From Amycolatopsis nigrescens CSC17Ta-90 (GTDB taxonomy: Bacteria; Actinomycetota; Actinomycetes; Mycobacteriales; Pseudonocardiaceae): DNA of 64,000 bases. Positions 8,586 to 15,923 of this stretch are shown one piece after another. Both the position numbers and the translations under genes were made by a program. Position 1 is the stretch's first letter. Each line of letters starts with the position of its first letter. Below the pieces are notes generated by a model. The model was not told where the DNA came from and did no database searches. It saw nothing but the letters and a program-made list of their open reading frames with translations. The stretch covers positions 3,596,157-3,660,156 of the forward strand of contig NZ_ARVW01000001.1 of assembly GCF_000384315.1 (NCBI RefSeq), read 5' to 3'.

Positions 8586-9518
8586 CTACAGCTCCAGCCG
8601 CCAGGTCTGGCTGGTCAGCGGATGGCCGAAGCCTTCGAACGGCTCCTCCGCGACCAGCCGGAACCCGGCCTGCTGATAGATCCGGCGGGCCGCGGCGAGC
8701 AGATCCACGGTCCACAGCTCGATCGCGGTGTGCCCGCTGGCCTTGGCGAACGCGAGGCATTCGCCGACCAGCCGCCTGCCGACGCCGGCTCCGCGTGCGG
8801 CCGGTTCGACCAGCAGCAGCCGGAGCTTCGCGGTGCGTTCGTCCGGCCCGCGCGTGCAGAACACGCAGCCGGCGCGCTCGCCGTTCAGCTCGGCGATCCA
8901 GCCGGCCTCGCGGTCCGGGTCGCGGCCGTCCACGTAGTCCGCGACCACCCTGGCCACCAGTGCTTCGAAGCCTTCGTCCCAGCCGTACTCCTCGGCGTAG
9001 AGCGCGCCGTGCCGGTGCACCACCCAGCCGAAGTCGCCGGGGGCGGGCGGCCGGAGCACCAGCGCCGGATCGGCCGGTGGTTCGGCGGTGACCAGGTTGG
9101 CGATGGTGTCCATCGCGCCGAGCAGCCGGCGCTGGTCCTGGTCGCCGAAGCGTTCCAGCAGCCCGCCGATCTGCTCGGTGCTGCGCGCGTCCAGCACCCG
9201 GAAGGCCGCGCGGCCCGCTTCGGTGAGCCGGACGACCTGGCGCCGGGCGTCGGATTCGCAGCGGTCACGGGCCAGCAGCCCGCGCTCCTCCAGCCTGCCG
9301 AGCAGCCGGCTGGCGTAACCGGCGTCCAGCTCGAGGCGGCGGCGGAGGTCGGCGACCTGCGTGGTCTCCTGCCGGGACAGCTCGAAGATCAGGCGGGCTT
9401 CGCTGAGCGAGTACTCGGCGTCGGCAGGGCCTTCGTCCAGCACCCCGATCACCCCGGTGTAGAGCCGGTTGAAGGCGCGCACCGTGGCGACCCGTTCGGC
9501 CAGCTGCTGCGAGTTCAT
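8586..9518 (-). CDS. MarR-type HTH fused to GNAT N-acetyltransferase
   Basis: 310 residues. Residues 1-150 form a winged helix of the MarR type (SLSEARLIFELSRQETTQVADL...GYASRLLGRLEERGLLARDRCESDARRQVVRLTEAG). Residues 160-310 form a GNAT domain with the acetyl-CoA loop LLLVEPAARGAGVGRRLVGECLAFAKASG and the typical C-terminal strand IYQQAGFRLVAEE. This fused arrangement is a known family of regulator-acetyltransferases. ATG 9518 follows GGGGTGG. The acceptor substrate and regulon are unknown, and autoregulation is only a guess. Confidence 0.85.
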   Translation of the reverse strand: MNSQQLAERVATVRAFNRLYTGVIGVLDEGPADAEYSLSEARLIFELSRQETTQVADLRRRLELDAGYASRLLGRLEERGLLARDRCESDARRQVVRLTEAGRAAFRVLDARSTEQIGGLLERFGDQDQRRLLGAMDTIANLVTAEPPADPALVLRPPAPGDFGWVVHRHGALYAEEYGWDEGFEALVARVVADYVDGRDPDREAGWIAELNGERAGCVFCTRGPDERTAKLRLLLVEPAARGAGVGRRLVGECLAFAKASGHTAIELWTVDLLAAARRIYQQAGFRLVAEEPFEGFGHPLTSQTWRLEL

Positions 9519-9599
9519 GAACCACCCCGACAAGATCGTTGACGGAGTCAAAGAGTACTCGGCATGACGGCGACGGCAACGGGTTTTTTCGGGGGGCTT

Positions 9600-9669
9600 C
9601 CCAGGGAGACCTGGGCAAATGGAAACCCCGTGATGCTGCCAGGTCGGGGGTCCGCCAGCATCACGGGGT
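9600..9669. terminator. Two adjacent hairpins in a 260-base gene-free stretch
   Basis: CCCAGG-GAGA-CCTGGG (9600-9615) is followed by a 14-pair perfect stem ACCCCGTGATGCTG (9625-9638) with its complement at 9656-9669, loop 17 bases. They lie downstream of the 49-residue gene on the minus strand and upstream of the MarR-GNAT gene, so termination of the small transcript is the simplest role. The rest of 9519-9780 shows no credible gene. Confidence 0.55.
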
Positions 9670-9780
9670 CATAAGGGGTATCGACGCCACCTTCGGCGGC
9701 GTTACACCCTCTGCTCTATGTGTCATAGGTCACTCTAACGGGTGAAGATCTGCCCGCTGGTGTCCCACGGTTGGGGCAGG

Positions 9781-9930
9781 TCAGCGCATGTGCGGCTGGC
9801 GAGCCTGGGCGATCGCGATCAGCTCCTGACGAACGGTCGCGGTGGCCGCGGTGTCGATCGCCCGGTTCAGCGCCCGGCGAGTGCGAGCCTCGGCGCGACG
9901 GGCACGGAGCTTGGCGGCGATGTTGTTCAT
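9781..9930 (-). CDS. Short basic protein of 49 residues, unknown function
   Basis: ATG 9930 is preceded by AAGGGGAAGC with good spacing. The product begins MNNIAAKLRARRAEARTRRA, continues LNRAIDTAATATVRQELIAI and ends AQARQPHMR. It is very rich in Arg and Ala, has no cysteine and would form one or two amphipathic helices. The codons are high-GC at third positions, which supports coding. Short proteins of this pattern are, as far as I recall, widespread as hypothetical genes in actinobacteria, but I know no function. A possible promoter (TTGGCA, 18 bases, CATACT) lies on the minus strand near 9970-10000. Confidence 0.6.
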   Translation of the reverse strand: MNNIAAKLRARRAEARTRRALNRAIDTAATATVRQELIAIAQARQPHMR

Positions 9931-10157
9931 CGGTTTCTGCTTCCCCTTGTGTCTTGGTGGCTGATGCCTCTAGTATGCACCTTTTTTCACAAGGTTGCCA
10001 ACGATTATCCGGTGACATGGCACACCTGCCGATGAATCATCGGTGACTTCGGCGCTAAGCCGATTAATTTTGGTGGCGCCGCTCACGTCCGGCTAACGTC
10101 TCCGCCAATATCACTATCTCTACCAAAATTTCTATATATCCTTAGGCAACCCGATGC
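9931..10157. other. AT-rich intergenic stretch with inverted repeat
   Basis: No gene is visible. GC content is clearly lower than the surroundings (runs such as tttttt, ccgattaatttt and tctatatatcc). Arms AATTTTGGT (10066-10074) and ACCAAAATT (10122-10130) are exact inverted repeats 47 bases apart. The stretch could hold the promoter of the 49-residue gene or a protein-binding region. Confidence 0.4.
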
Positions 10158-10181
10158 GGGCAAAAAGCCGGCTATTTGCCC
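10158..10181. repeat. Intergenic palindrome, family C copy 1
   Basis: GGGCAAA (10158-10164) pairs with TTTGCCC (10175-10181), and AGCCGGCT (10166-10173) in the centre is itself self-complementary; only one A/A pair interrupts a 24-base dyad. It ends three bases before the stop of the AAA ATPase gene. The same unit occurs as an inverted pair at 39562-39617. Confidence 0.8.
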
Positions 10182-10184
10182 TGG

Positions 10185-11381
10185 TCAGTCGTCGGTGCGG
10201 CCGAGCAGGTAGTGCCCGAAGTGCGGCACGGTGAAGGCGATGTGCCCGCGCTCGGCCGAGTACACCAGGCCCTTCTTCATCAGGCTGTCCCGCGCCGGCG
10301 ACAGCGACGAAGGCTTCCGACCCAGGTAGACGGCCACATCCGAGGTGCCGGCCGGCTCGTCGCGGCCCTGGGTCAGCTCGGCCATGGCCAGCAGGTACTC
10401 CCGTTCGGCCGGGGTGGCCCGCTCGTAACGCGAGCCGAAGAAGCCCACCGCCAGCTCGGACTCCGCCTCCGGCGCGGCGACCTGCACGTCCTTGACCGTG
10501 ATCGGGTCCGCCGGCGCGGCATCCCAGGCGGCCTTGCCGTAGGCCTGGATGAAGTACGGGTAGCCGCCGGACGCGTCGAACATCGCGTCCAGTGCCTCCG
10601 GCACGATGCCGGCCTCTTCGCGCTCTATCGGCGCCAGCACCGCGCGGTCGGCGTCCTCGCGGTCCAGCCGGTCGATCCGGGAGTAGCGGAACAGCCGCTC
10701 GGAGTAGGACTTCGACGCGGACAGCACCGCGGGCACGTGCGGCAGCCCGGCACCGACCACCACCAGCGGCGCCCCGGACTGGGACAGCTCGTGGCAGGCG
10801 GCGCACAGCGCGGAGACGTCCTCCGGGCCGAGGTCCTGGATCTCGTCGATCAGCAGGGAGACCCCGGTGCCCACGTCCGCGGCCAGTTCCGCCACGTCGG
10901 TGAACAGCTCGACCAGGTCGATCTCGATGTCGCCGGAGTCCGCCCTGCCCTGCGCGGCCGGCGCGTCGATTCCGGGCTGCCAGCGGTCGCGGAGTTTCGC
11001 GTCCGATTTGTTGGCCCGCAGCGCGAACGCCTTGAGCACGCCGAGCACGTCCTCCACCCGGTCCGGGGCGCGGTGCCGGACCGCCAGGTCGCGGATCGCC
11101 CGGTGCAGGGCCGCGGACAGCGGACGGCGCAGGTCCGCGTCCGGCCTCGCCTCGATCTTGCCGGCGCCCCAGCCGTGCCGGACGGCCATCGAGCGGAGCT
11201 CGCCGAGCAGCACGGTCTTGCCGACCCCGCGCAGGCCGGTGAGCACCAGGCTGCGTTCGGGCCGTCCCTTTGCCACCCGCTCCAGCACCACTTCGAAGGC
11301 GTGCAGCTCGCGCTCCCGGCCTGCCAGCTCCGGCGGCCGTTGCCCCGCGCCTGGTGCGAACGGATTGCGGATGGGGTCCAT
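10185..11381 (-). CDS. AAA/STAND-type ATPase, ORC1/CDC6-like fold
   Basis: 398 residues. Walker A is GLRGVGKT near residue 50, and Walker B with sensor is LLIDEIQDLGPEDVSALC near 180. The start NPFAPGAGQRPPELAGRERELHAF is the leader seen in AAA_16 proteins. The C-terminal 110 residues contain a likely winged helix (PAEREYLLAMAELTQG...VAVYLGRKPSSLSPARDSLMKKGLVY), as in archaeal Orc/Cdc6-type ATPases that bind DNA. Stand-alone genes of this type occur in many actinomycetes. The function is unknown and replication is not implied. Confidence 0.8.
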   Translation of the reverse strand: MDPIRNPFAPGAGQRPPELAGRERELHAFEVVLERVAKGRPERSLVLTGLRGVGKTVLLGELRSMAVRHGWGAGKIEARPDADLRRPLSAALHRAIRDLAVRHRAPDRVEDVLGVLKAFALRANKSDAKLRDRWQPGIDAPAAQGRADSGDIEIDLVELFTDVAELAADVGTGVSLLIDEIQDLGPEDVSALCAACHELSQSGAPLVVVGAGLPHVPAVLSASKSYSERLFRYSRIDRLDREDADRAVLAPIEREEAGIVPEALDAMFDASGGYPYFIQAYGKAAWDAAPADPITVKDVQVAAPEAESELAVGFFGSRYERATPAEREYLLAMAELTQGRDEPAGTSDVAVYLGRKPSSLSPARDSLMKKGLVYSAERGHIAFTVPHFGHYLLGRTDD

Positions 11382-11480
11382 CGCTAGGACCGTATCGGGC
11401 TTTCTAGTGCCAGCGCGAGAAAGGCACAGAAATACTTAGGTGTGTCGAGCCCGAGCAGGTCTGCAGCCCTGCTCGGTGGT

Positions 11481-12227
11481 CTAGTCGCTGAGGTTGCGCT
11501 CGGCGTAGACCTTCATCGCGTCACGGATGAACTCCGCGGTGCCCTCGCCGTGACGGTCGTAGTTGGCCGTGAAGCGAGGGTCGTCGACGTACAGCTGACC
11601 CAGCCCGATGAAGTAGCACTTCGTCGGATTGGTCGTGATCGACAGCCACTCGAAGTGCCGCTGCGTGATGGCCTGCGCTTCCGCGCTGTCCGGCGTGCTG
11701 CCGGCCTGGTGCGCCTTGGCGTAGTCCATCGCGATGTCGAGCTGCTGCTGCTGGAACGCCTTCTTCTCGGCGTCGCTCAGCGAGCGCCACCAGCGGTCGC
11801 CCTTCTCGTAGGCATCGCGGCCCCAGCGCTCGGTCACCTCCTCCTCGTACTGGGTGTGATCGAAACCGTCGAATACTTCCTGTGCCATGAGTTGTTCACC
11901 TCCTTCCGTTTTCCGGAGCGTTGTCTTCACCGACTCGATCTGCCGACCGATCCGCTGCCGCTCCTGTTCCAGCAGCTTGAGGTGGGTGCGCAGCGCTGCG
12001 GCGGTGTCCCGCTGCCCGTCGAGGACCTCGGCGATGGCCGGTAGGCCGAGGCCGAGCTCTCGCAGCAGCAGGATTCGCTGCAACCGCACCAGGGCCTGCT
12101 CGTCGTAGTATCGGTAGCCGTTCGTGCCGACCCGGCTCGGCCGGAGCAGGCCGAGCTGGCCGTAGTGGCGCAAGGTGCGGCTGGTGGTACCGGCCGAGCG
12201 TGCGATGTCCTGGATGGACCATTCCAT
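11481..12227 (-). CDS. tipA: TipA-like MerR regulator with TipAS drug-binding domain
   Basis: 248 residues from ATG 12227 (GGAGGGG upstream). Residues 1-70 are a MerR helix-turn-helix (IQDIARSAGTTSRTLRHYGQLGLL...GYRYYDEQALVRLQRI), 75-110 a coiled-coil dimer helix, and 114-248 a TipAS domain with the NPTKCYF segment, whose Cys204 lies where S. lividans TipA bonds thiopeptides. Met114 has its own near-perfect ribosome site, so a short TipAS form (11481-11888) is probably made separately, as in S. lividans. A MerR-type promoter precedes the gene, indicating autoactivation. The likely role is sensing thiopeptides or other macrocycles. Confidence 0.9.
   Translation of the reverse strand: MEWSIQDIARSAGTTSRTLRHYGQLGLLRPSRVGTNGYRYYDEQALVRLQRILLLRELGLGLPAIAEVLDGQRDTAAALRTHLKLLEQERQRIGRQIESVKTTLRKTEGGEQLMAQEVFDGFDHTQYEEEVTERWGRDAYEKGDRWWRSLSDAEKKAFQQQQLDIAMDYAKAHQAGSTPDSAEAQAITQRHFEWLSITTNPTKCYFIGLGQLYVDDPRFTANYDRHGEGTAEFIRDAMKVYAERNLSD
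11896..11905 (-). promoter_or_regulatory. Internal ribosome binding site for the short TipAS product
   Basis: On the minus strand AAGGAGGTGA is fully complementary to the 16S rRNA tail and sits seven bases before the in-frame ATG at 11888 (residue 114 of the long protein). The product would be 135 residues: the ligand-binding domain without the DNA-binding part. Confidence 0.85.
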
Positions 12228-12255
12228 CGCGACCCCTCCCTTCGGTGTGCTTACC

Positions 12256-12286
12256 AAGGTAGAAGTTGACGCAACGTCAAAGTCAA
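12256..12286 (-). promoter_or_regulatory. MerR-type promoter/operator of the tipA-like gene
   Basis: Minus-strand -35 TTGACT (12286-12281) and -10 TACCTT (12261-12256) are 19 bases apart, the overlong spacing typical of MerR-activated promoters. The spacer holds the dyad TTGACG-TTG-CGTCAA. This is the expected binding site for the TipA-like protein itself. Confidence 0.85.
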
Positions 12287-12353
12287 GCCGACTTCTCCGC
12301 CTCTTCACCCGATAGGGGGTGTCACCGGCGTCTAGCTGCGAAAAGGTGGGCGG

Positions 12354-13406
12354 ATGAGCCTTCGCAAGCCCTTGGCGGTCCTGCTGGCCGCCCTCGGTGT
12401 CCTGGCCGGCACGGCAGCTCCCGCCCAGGCGCGGCTCCAGCCCCGCCCCGGGTTCGACATCCAGGCCCATCGCGGCGGCATCGGCCTGACCGTGGAGGGC
12501 ACGCTCGCCGCCTTCTCCCGCGCGATGGAACTCGGCGTGACCACGCTGGAGCTGGACATCCAGATCACCTCGGACGGCCGCGAGGTGATCACGCACGACC
12601 GCCGGATCAACCCGGCCAAGTGCGCGGACACCGGTCCGGTCACGCCGGGCGACCCGCAGTTCCCGTACGCCGGCAAGTACGTCAAGGACCTCACCTTCGC
12701 GCAGGTGCGCACCCTCGACTGCGGTTCGCAGCGCCAGCCGAACTTCCCCGGCCAGCAGCTCTCGCCCGGTGCGAAGATGCCGACCCTGGCCGAGCTGTTC
12801 GCGCTGGCGCGCCGCCATCACGCCTGGGGCCTGCGGTTCAACGTGGAGACCAAGGTGGAAGCGGCGGCACCGGCGGAAACCGCGCCGCGCGAGCAGTTCG
12901 TCCGGCGGGCCGCGCGCGAGATCACCCGGTCCGGGTTCGCGGCCAACGTGACCGTGCAGAGCTTCGACTGGGGTGCGTTGATGCTGATGCACCGCACCGC
13001 GCCCTGGCTTCGCACGGTCGCGCTCACCCAACCCGAGTTCCTCCAGGTCGGCCTGCCCGGCCGGTCGCCGTGGCTGGGCGGGCTGGACATCGACGACTTC
13101 GGCGGCAGCCCGGTCCGCGCGGTCCGCTCGTTCGGCGCGAGCGCGCTCTCCCCGGTGCACGGCAATCCGCAGGGCGGTGGGGTCGGCGACCCGGGTTATC
13201 AGCCGTTCACCACGAAGGCGCTGGTCGACGAGGCGCACCGGGCCGGGATCAAGGTGATCCCGTGGACCGTGGACGACAAGCCGACCATGCACAAGCTGAT
13301 CGACGACGGCGTGGACGGGATCATCACCGACTATCCGGACCGGCTGCGCGAGGTGGCCGCGAGCCGCGGTTTCACGCTGCCGCGCGGCTATCCGGCGCGC
13401 CGCTAG
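12354..13406 (+). CDS. Secreted glycerophosphodiester phosphodiesterase
   Basis: 350 residues with a signal peptide (LRKPLAVLLAALGVLAGTAAPAQA) and cleavage near residue 26. The mature protein is a GDPD TIM barrel: AHRGG (first catalytic His and Arg), TVEGTLAAF, LELDIQITSDG (metal-binding Glu and Asp), THDRRI (second His) and the late VIPWTVDDKPTMHKLIDDGVDGIITDYPDRL. It hydrolyses glycerophosphodiesters to glycerol-3-phosphate and an alcohol, probably to scavenge phosphate or carbon outside the cell. No Pho-box was identified. Confidence 0.9.
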   Translation: MSLRKPLAVLLAALGVLAGTAAPAQARLQPRPGFDIQAHRGGIGLTVEGTLAAFSRAMELGVTTLELDIQITSDGREVITHDRRINPAKCADTGPVTPGDPQFPYAGKYVKDLTFAQVRTLDCGSQRQPNFPGQQLSPGAKMPTLAELFALARRHHAWGLRFNVETKVEAAAPAETAPREQFVRRAAREITRSGFAANVTVQSFDWGALMLMHRTAPWLRTVALTQPEFLQVGLPGRSPWLGGLDIDDFGGSPVRAVRSFGASALSPVHGNPQGGGVGDPGYQPFTTKALVDEAHRAGIKVIPWTVDDKPTMHKLIDDGVDGIITDYPDRLREVAASRGFTLPRGYPARR

Positions 13407-13547
13407 CGGACTCTACAGCCCTATAGCTCAAATATTAGAAAGCTTGAGAAACCACTACCGGGCATAGCCGGGCGGGTTTACGGGTAAGGACTGGGTGCCG
13501 GGGGTAACTTCGGCAGCACAGCTCCTTTACCTGGAAGGCAGAAGACC
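13407..13547. other. Non-coding gap with low-GC segment
   Basis: 141 bases without a gene. A low-GC stretch (13420-13455) contains CTCAA and TTGAG as short inverted repeats. Promoter elements for the DoxX-like gene could be here, but none is convincing. Confidence 0.3.
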
Positions 13548-14087
13548 GTGATCCTGCGCCGACTGGCCCGTCCACTGCTGGCCGCCACCTTCGTCAGCGG
13601 CGGCATCGAGACGCTCCGGCACCCGGAGACGCGCGTCAAGATGGCGCAGCCGTTCCTGGAGAAGACCGTCGAACGGCACGCGGACAAGCTGCCGGACGGG
13701 GTACCGACCGACCCGCAGACCCTGGTCCGGATCAACGGCGCGGTGATGGTCGGTGCCGGCACCGCGCTCGCCCTCGGCAAGGCGCCGCGGCTGGCGTCGC
13801 TGCTGCTGTTCGGCAGCCTGGTGCCGACCACCCTGGCCGGGCACGCCTACTGGGAGAAGCAGGACCCCGACGAGCGGGCGCAGCACCGGGTGCACTTCCT
13901 CAAGAACGCCGCCATCGGGGGCGGGCTGCTGATCTCCGCCGCGGACACGCACGGCAAGCCGTCGCTGAACTGGCGCGCCAAGCGGGCCGCCGGCGAGGTG
14001 GGCAAGAAGGCCGACAAGATCGCCGGAAAAGCCGACAAGGCGGCCAAGAAGGCCAAGAAGAAGGGCAAGCAGGCGCTGCCGAAGTAG
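13548..14087 (+). CDS. DoxX-family membrane protein with lysine-rich tail
   Basis: 179 residues from GTG 13548 (GGAAGG upstream). The N-terminal part ILRRLARPLLAATFVSGGIETLRHPETR and two further hydrophobic segments match the DoxX-like family, membrane proteins of undefined redox-linked role in actinobacteria. The last 35 residues are unusual: a low-complexity run alternating Lys and Ala (EVGKKADKIAGKADK, then AAKKAKKKGKQ), resembling a histone-like tail that might bind nucleic acid or acidic phospholipids. It is convergent with the exporter operon, with only three bases between stops. Confidence 0.8.
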   Translation: MILRRLARPLLAATFVSGGIETLRHPETRVKMAQPFLEKTVERHADKLPDGVPTDPQTLVRINGAVMVGAGTALALGKAPRLASLLLFGSLVPTTLAGHAYWEKQDPDERAQHRVHFLKNAAIGGGLLISAADTHGKPSLNWRAKRAAGEVGKKADKIAGKADKAAKKAKKKGKQALPK

Positions 14088-14090
14088 CGG

Positions 14091-14894
14091 CTACTTGCTC
14101 GCCACCCGGCGGTAGCGGGCCGCGGCCAGCGGCGCGAACACCGCGATGATCAGCACGCAGCACAGGATCGAGTAGAGGGCGGCGTTCTCGGCCGGCCAGC
14201 CGGTCGGCGGCGGGCCGAACGAGTTGCCGAACAGGTCCCGGCTGGCGTTGATCACCGCGGTGAACGGGTTCCACTCCGCGATCGCCCGCAGCACGCTCGG
14301 CAGCTTGTCCGCCGGCACGAAGGCGGACGAAATGAAGCTGAGCGGGAACATCCACACCAGCCCAGCGCTCTGCGCCACCTCGACGCTGCGCGCCACCAGC
14401 CCGATCAACGCGCCGACCCAGGACAGCGCCCAGGCGAACATCAGCATCACCAGGTAGCCGAGCACCGCGTCGGTGAAGCTGCCGCGGATCCGCCAGCCGA
14501 CGATCAGCCCGCACAGCGACATCACGACCAGCGCGATCACGCTGACCAGCAGGTCGGAGGTGGTGCGGCCGATGATCACCGCGAACCGGGAGATCGGCAG
14601 CGAGCGGAACCGGTCGATGATGCCCTTCTGCAGGTCGTTCGCGAACCCGATCACGGTGAACGCCGAGTTGAACGCCACCGTCTGCGCGAAGATCCCGGCG
14701 ATCAGGAACTCGCGGTAGGCCGCGCCGCCCGCCTCGCCGCCGATCGCGTCGCCGAAGACGTAGGCGAACAGCAGCACGAACATGATCGGCTGCAGGGTGG
14801 CCGCCATCAGCCAGTCCGGGTTGCGCCGGACGTTCATCAGGTTGCGCCAGGTGATCACTCCGCCGTCGGAGAAGCCCTTCGCGATCGCGTTCAC
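14091..14894 (-). CDS. ABC-2 type exporter permease, DrrB-like
   Basis: 267 residues with six hydrophobic segments. The motif region FRSLPISRFAVIIGRTTSDLL and the C-terminal half of an ABC2_membrane domain (EWNPFTAVINASRDLFGN) are characteristic of DrrB-type daunorubicin-resistance permeases. The start overlaps the stop of the ATPase gene by four bases (ATGA type), so the two are translated together. Substrate unknown. Confidence 0.88.
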   Translation of the reverse strand: MNAIAKGFSDGGVITWRNLMNVRRNPDWLMAATLQPIMFVLLFAYVFGDAIGGEAGGAAYREFLIAGIFAQTVAFNSAFTVIGFANDLQKGIIDRFRSLPISRFAVIIGRTTSDLLVSVIALVVMSLCGLIVGWRIRGSFTDAVLGYLVMLMFAWALSWVGALIGLVARSVEVAQSAGLVWMFPLSFISSAFVPADKLPSVLRAIAEWNPFTAVINASRDLFGNSFGPPPTGWPAENAALYSILCCVLIIAVFAPLAAARYRRVASK

Positions 14895-15844
14895 GCGTCC
14901 TCCTCGGCGGCATGCCCGGTCAGGGAAAGAAAGACGTCGTCCAGGGTCGGCCGGTGCAGCGCCACGTCCTGCACCACGATGTTCTGCGCGTCCAGCCGGC
15001 GCAGCGCCTCGATCAGCGCCTTCGGCCCGGTGTCCACCAGCACGTCCACCTTGCGGGTGTGCTCCGCCACGGTCGGCTCGGCGGCGCCGACCTCGGCCAG
15101 CACGGTGGCCACCGCGGGCAGGTCGTCCGGGCTGGCCACCACCAGCTCCAGGCGCTCGCCGCCGATCTGCGCCTTCAGCTCGTCCGCGGTGCCGCGGGCG
15201 ATCGCCTTGCCCTTGTCGATCACCACGATCCGGTCCGCGAGCTGGTCGGCCTCCTCCAGGTACTGCGTGGTGAGCAGCACCGTGGTGCCGTCCGCGACCA
15301 GCTCCTTGATCACCGTCCAGGTGTCGATCCGGCCGCGCGGGTCCAGCCCGGTGGTCGGTTCGTCCAGGATCACCACGCTCGGCTCGGCCACCAGCGCGCC
15401 GGCCAGGTCGAGCCGTCGCCGCATCCCGCCGGAGTAGCCCTTCGACGGCCGGTCGGCGGCGTCGGTGAGCTGGAACCGCTCCAGCAGCTCGCGGGCCCGA
15501 GCCTTCGCCGAAGACTTCTTCCGCCCGTACAGCCGGCCGACCATGTACAGGTTCTCGAACCCGGTCAGGTTCTCGTCCACCGCCGCGTACTGCCCGGACA
15601 GGCCGATGGAGCGGCGGACCGCGTCCGGCTCGGCCAGCACGTCGTGCCCGGCCACGTACGCCTGACCGGAGTCCGGTCTGAGCAGGGTGGTCAGGATGCG
15701 GACCATGGTCGTCTTGCCGGCGCCGTTCGGCCCGAGCAGGCCGAGCACCTCGCCGACCGGGACTTCCAGATCCACCCCGTCCAGCGCGCGTGTGGCGCCG
15801 TACGTTTTCACCAGCGCCTTCGCGCTCACCGCGGGTTGCGACAT
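14891..15844 (-). CDS. ABC exporter ATP-binding protein, DrrA-like
   Basis: 317 residues. Walker A GPNGAGKTT (near 40), signature YSGGMRRRLDLAGAL and Walker B VVILDEPTTGLDPRG are intact. The C-terminal 90 residues are the DUF4162-type extension found in DrrA/CcmA-like exporters. It forms a two-gene drug- or lipid-export system with the permease that follows. No regulator is attached. Confidence 0.9.
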   Translation of the reverse strand: MSQPAVSAKALVKTYGATRALDGVDLEVPVGEVLGLLGPNGAGKTTMVRILTTLLRPDSGQAYVAGHDVLAEPDAVRRSIGLSGQYAAVDENLTGFENLYMVGRLYGRKKSSAKARARELLERFQLTDAADRPSKGYSGGMRRRLDLAGALVAEPSVVILDEPTTGLDPRGRIDTWTVIKELVADGTTVLLTTQYLEEADQLADRIVVIDKGKAIARGTADELKAQIGGERLELVVASPDDLPAVATVLAEVGAAEPTVAEHTRKVDVLVDTGPKALIEALRRLDAQNIVVQDVALHRPTLDDVFLSLTGHAAEEDA

Positions 15845-15923
15845 ACCGGAACTCCCCTGCCTGGACTGGTGCCCAGACTAGAAGGCGAGTCCGACAAAAG
15901 CGCTGTATTTACGCCGGTACGGC

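Noticed and set aside
9600..9745. Possible tRNA or small RNA gene in the hairpin-rich region
   Set aside because: Stems cannot be arranged as a cloverleaf and no anticodon loop or TTC-type T-loop was found.
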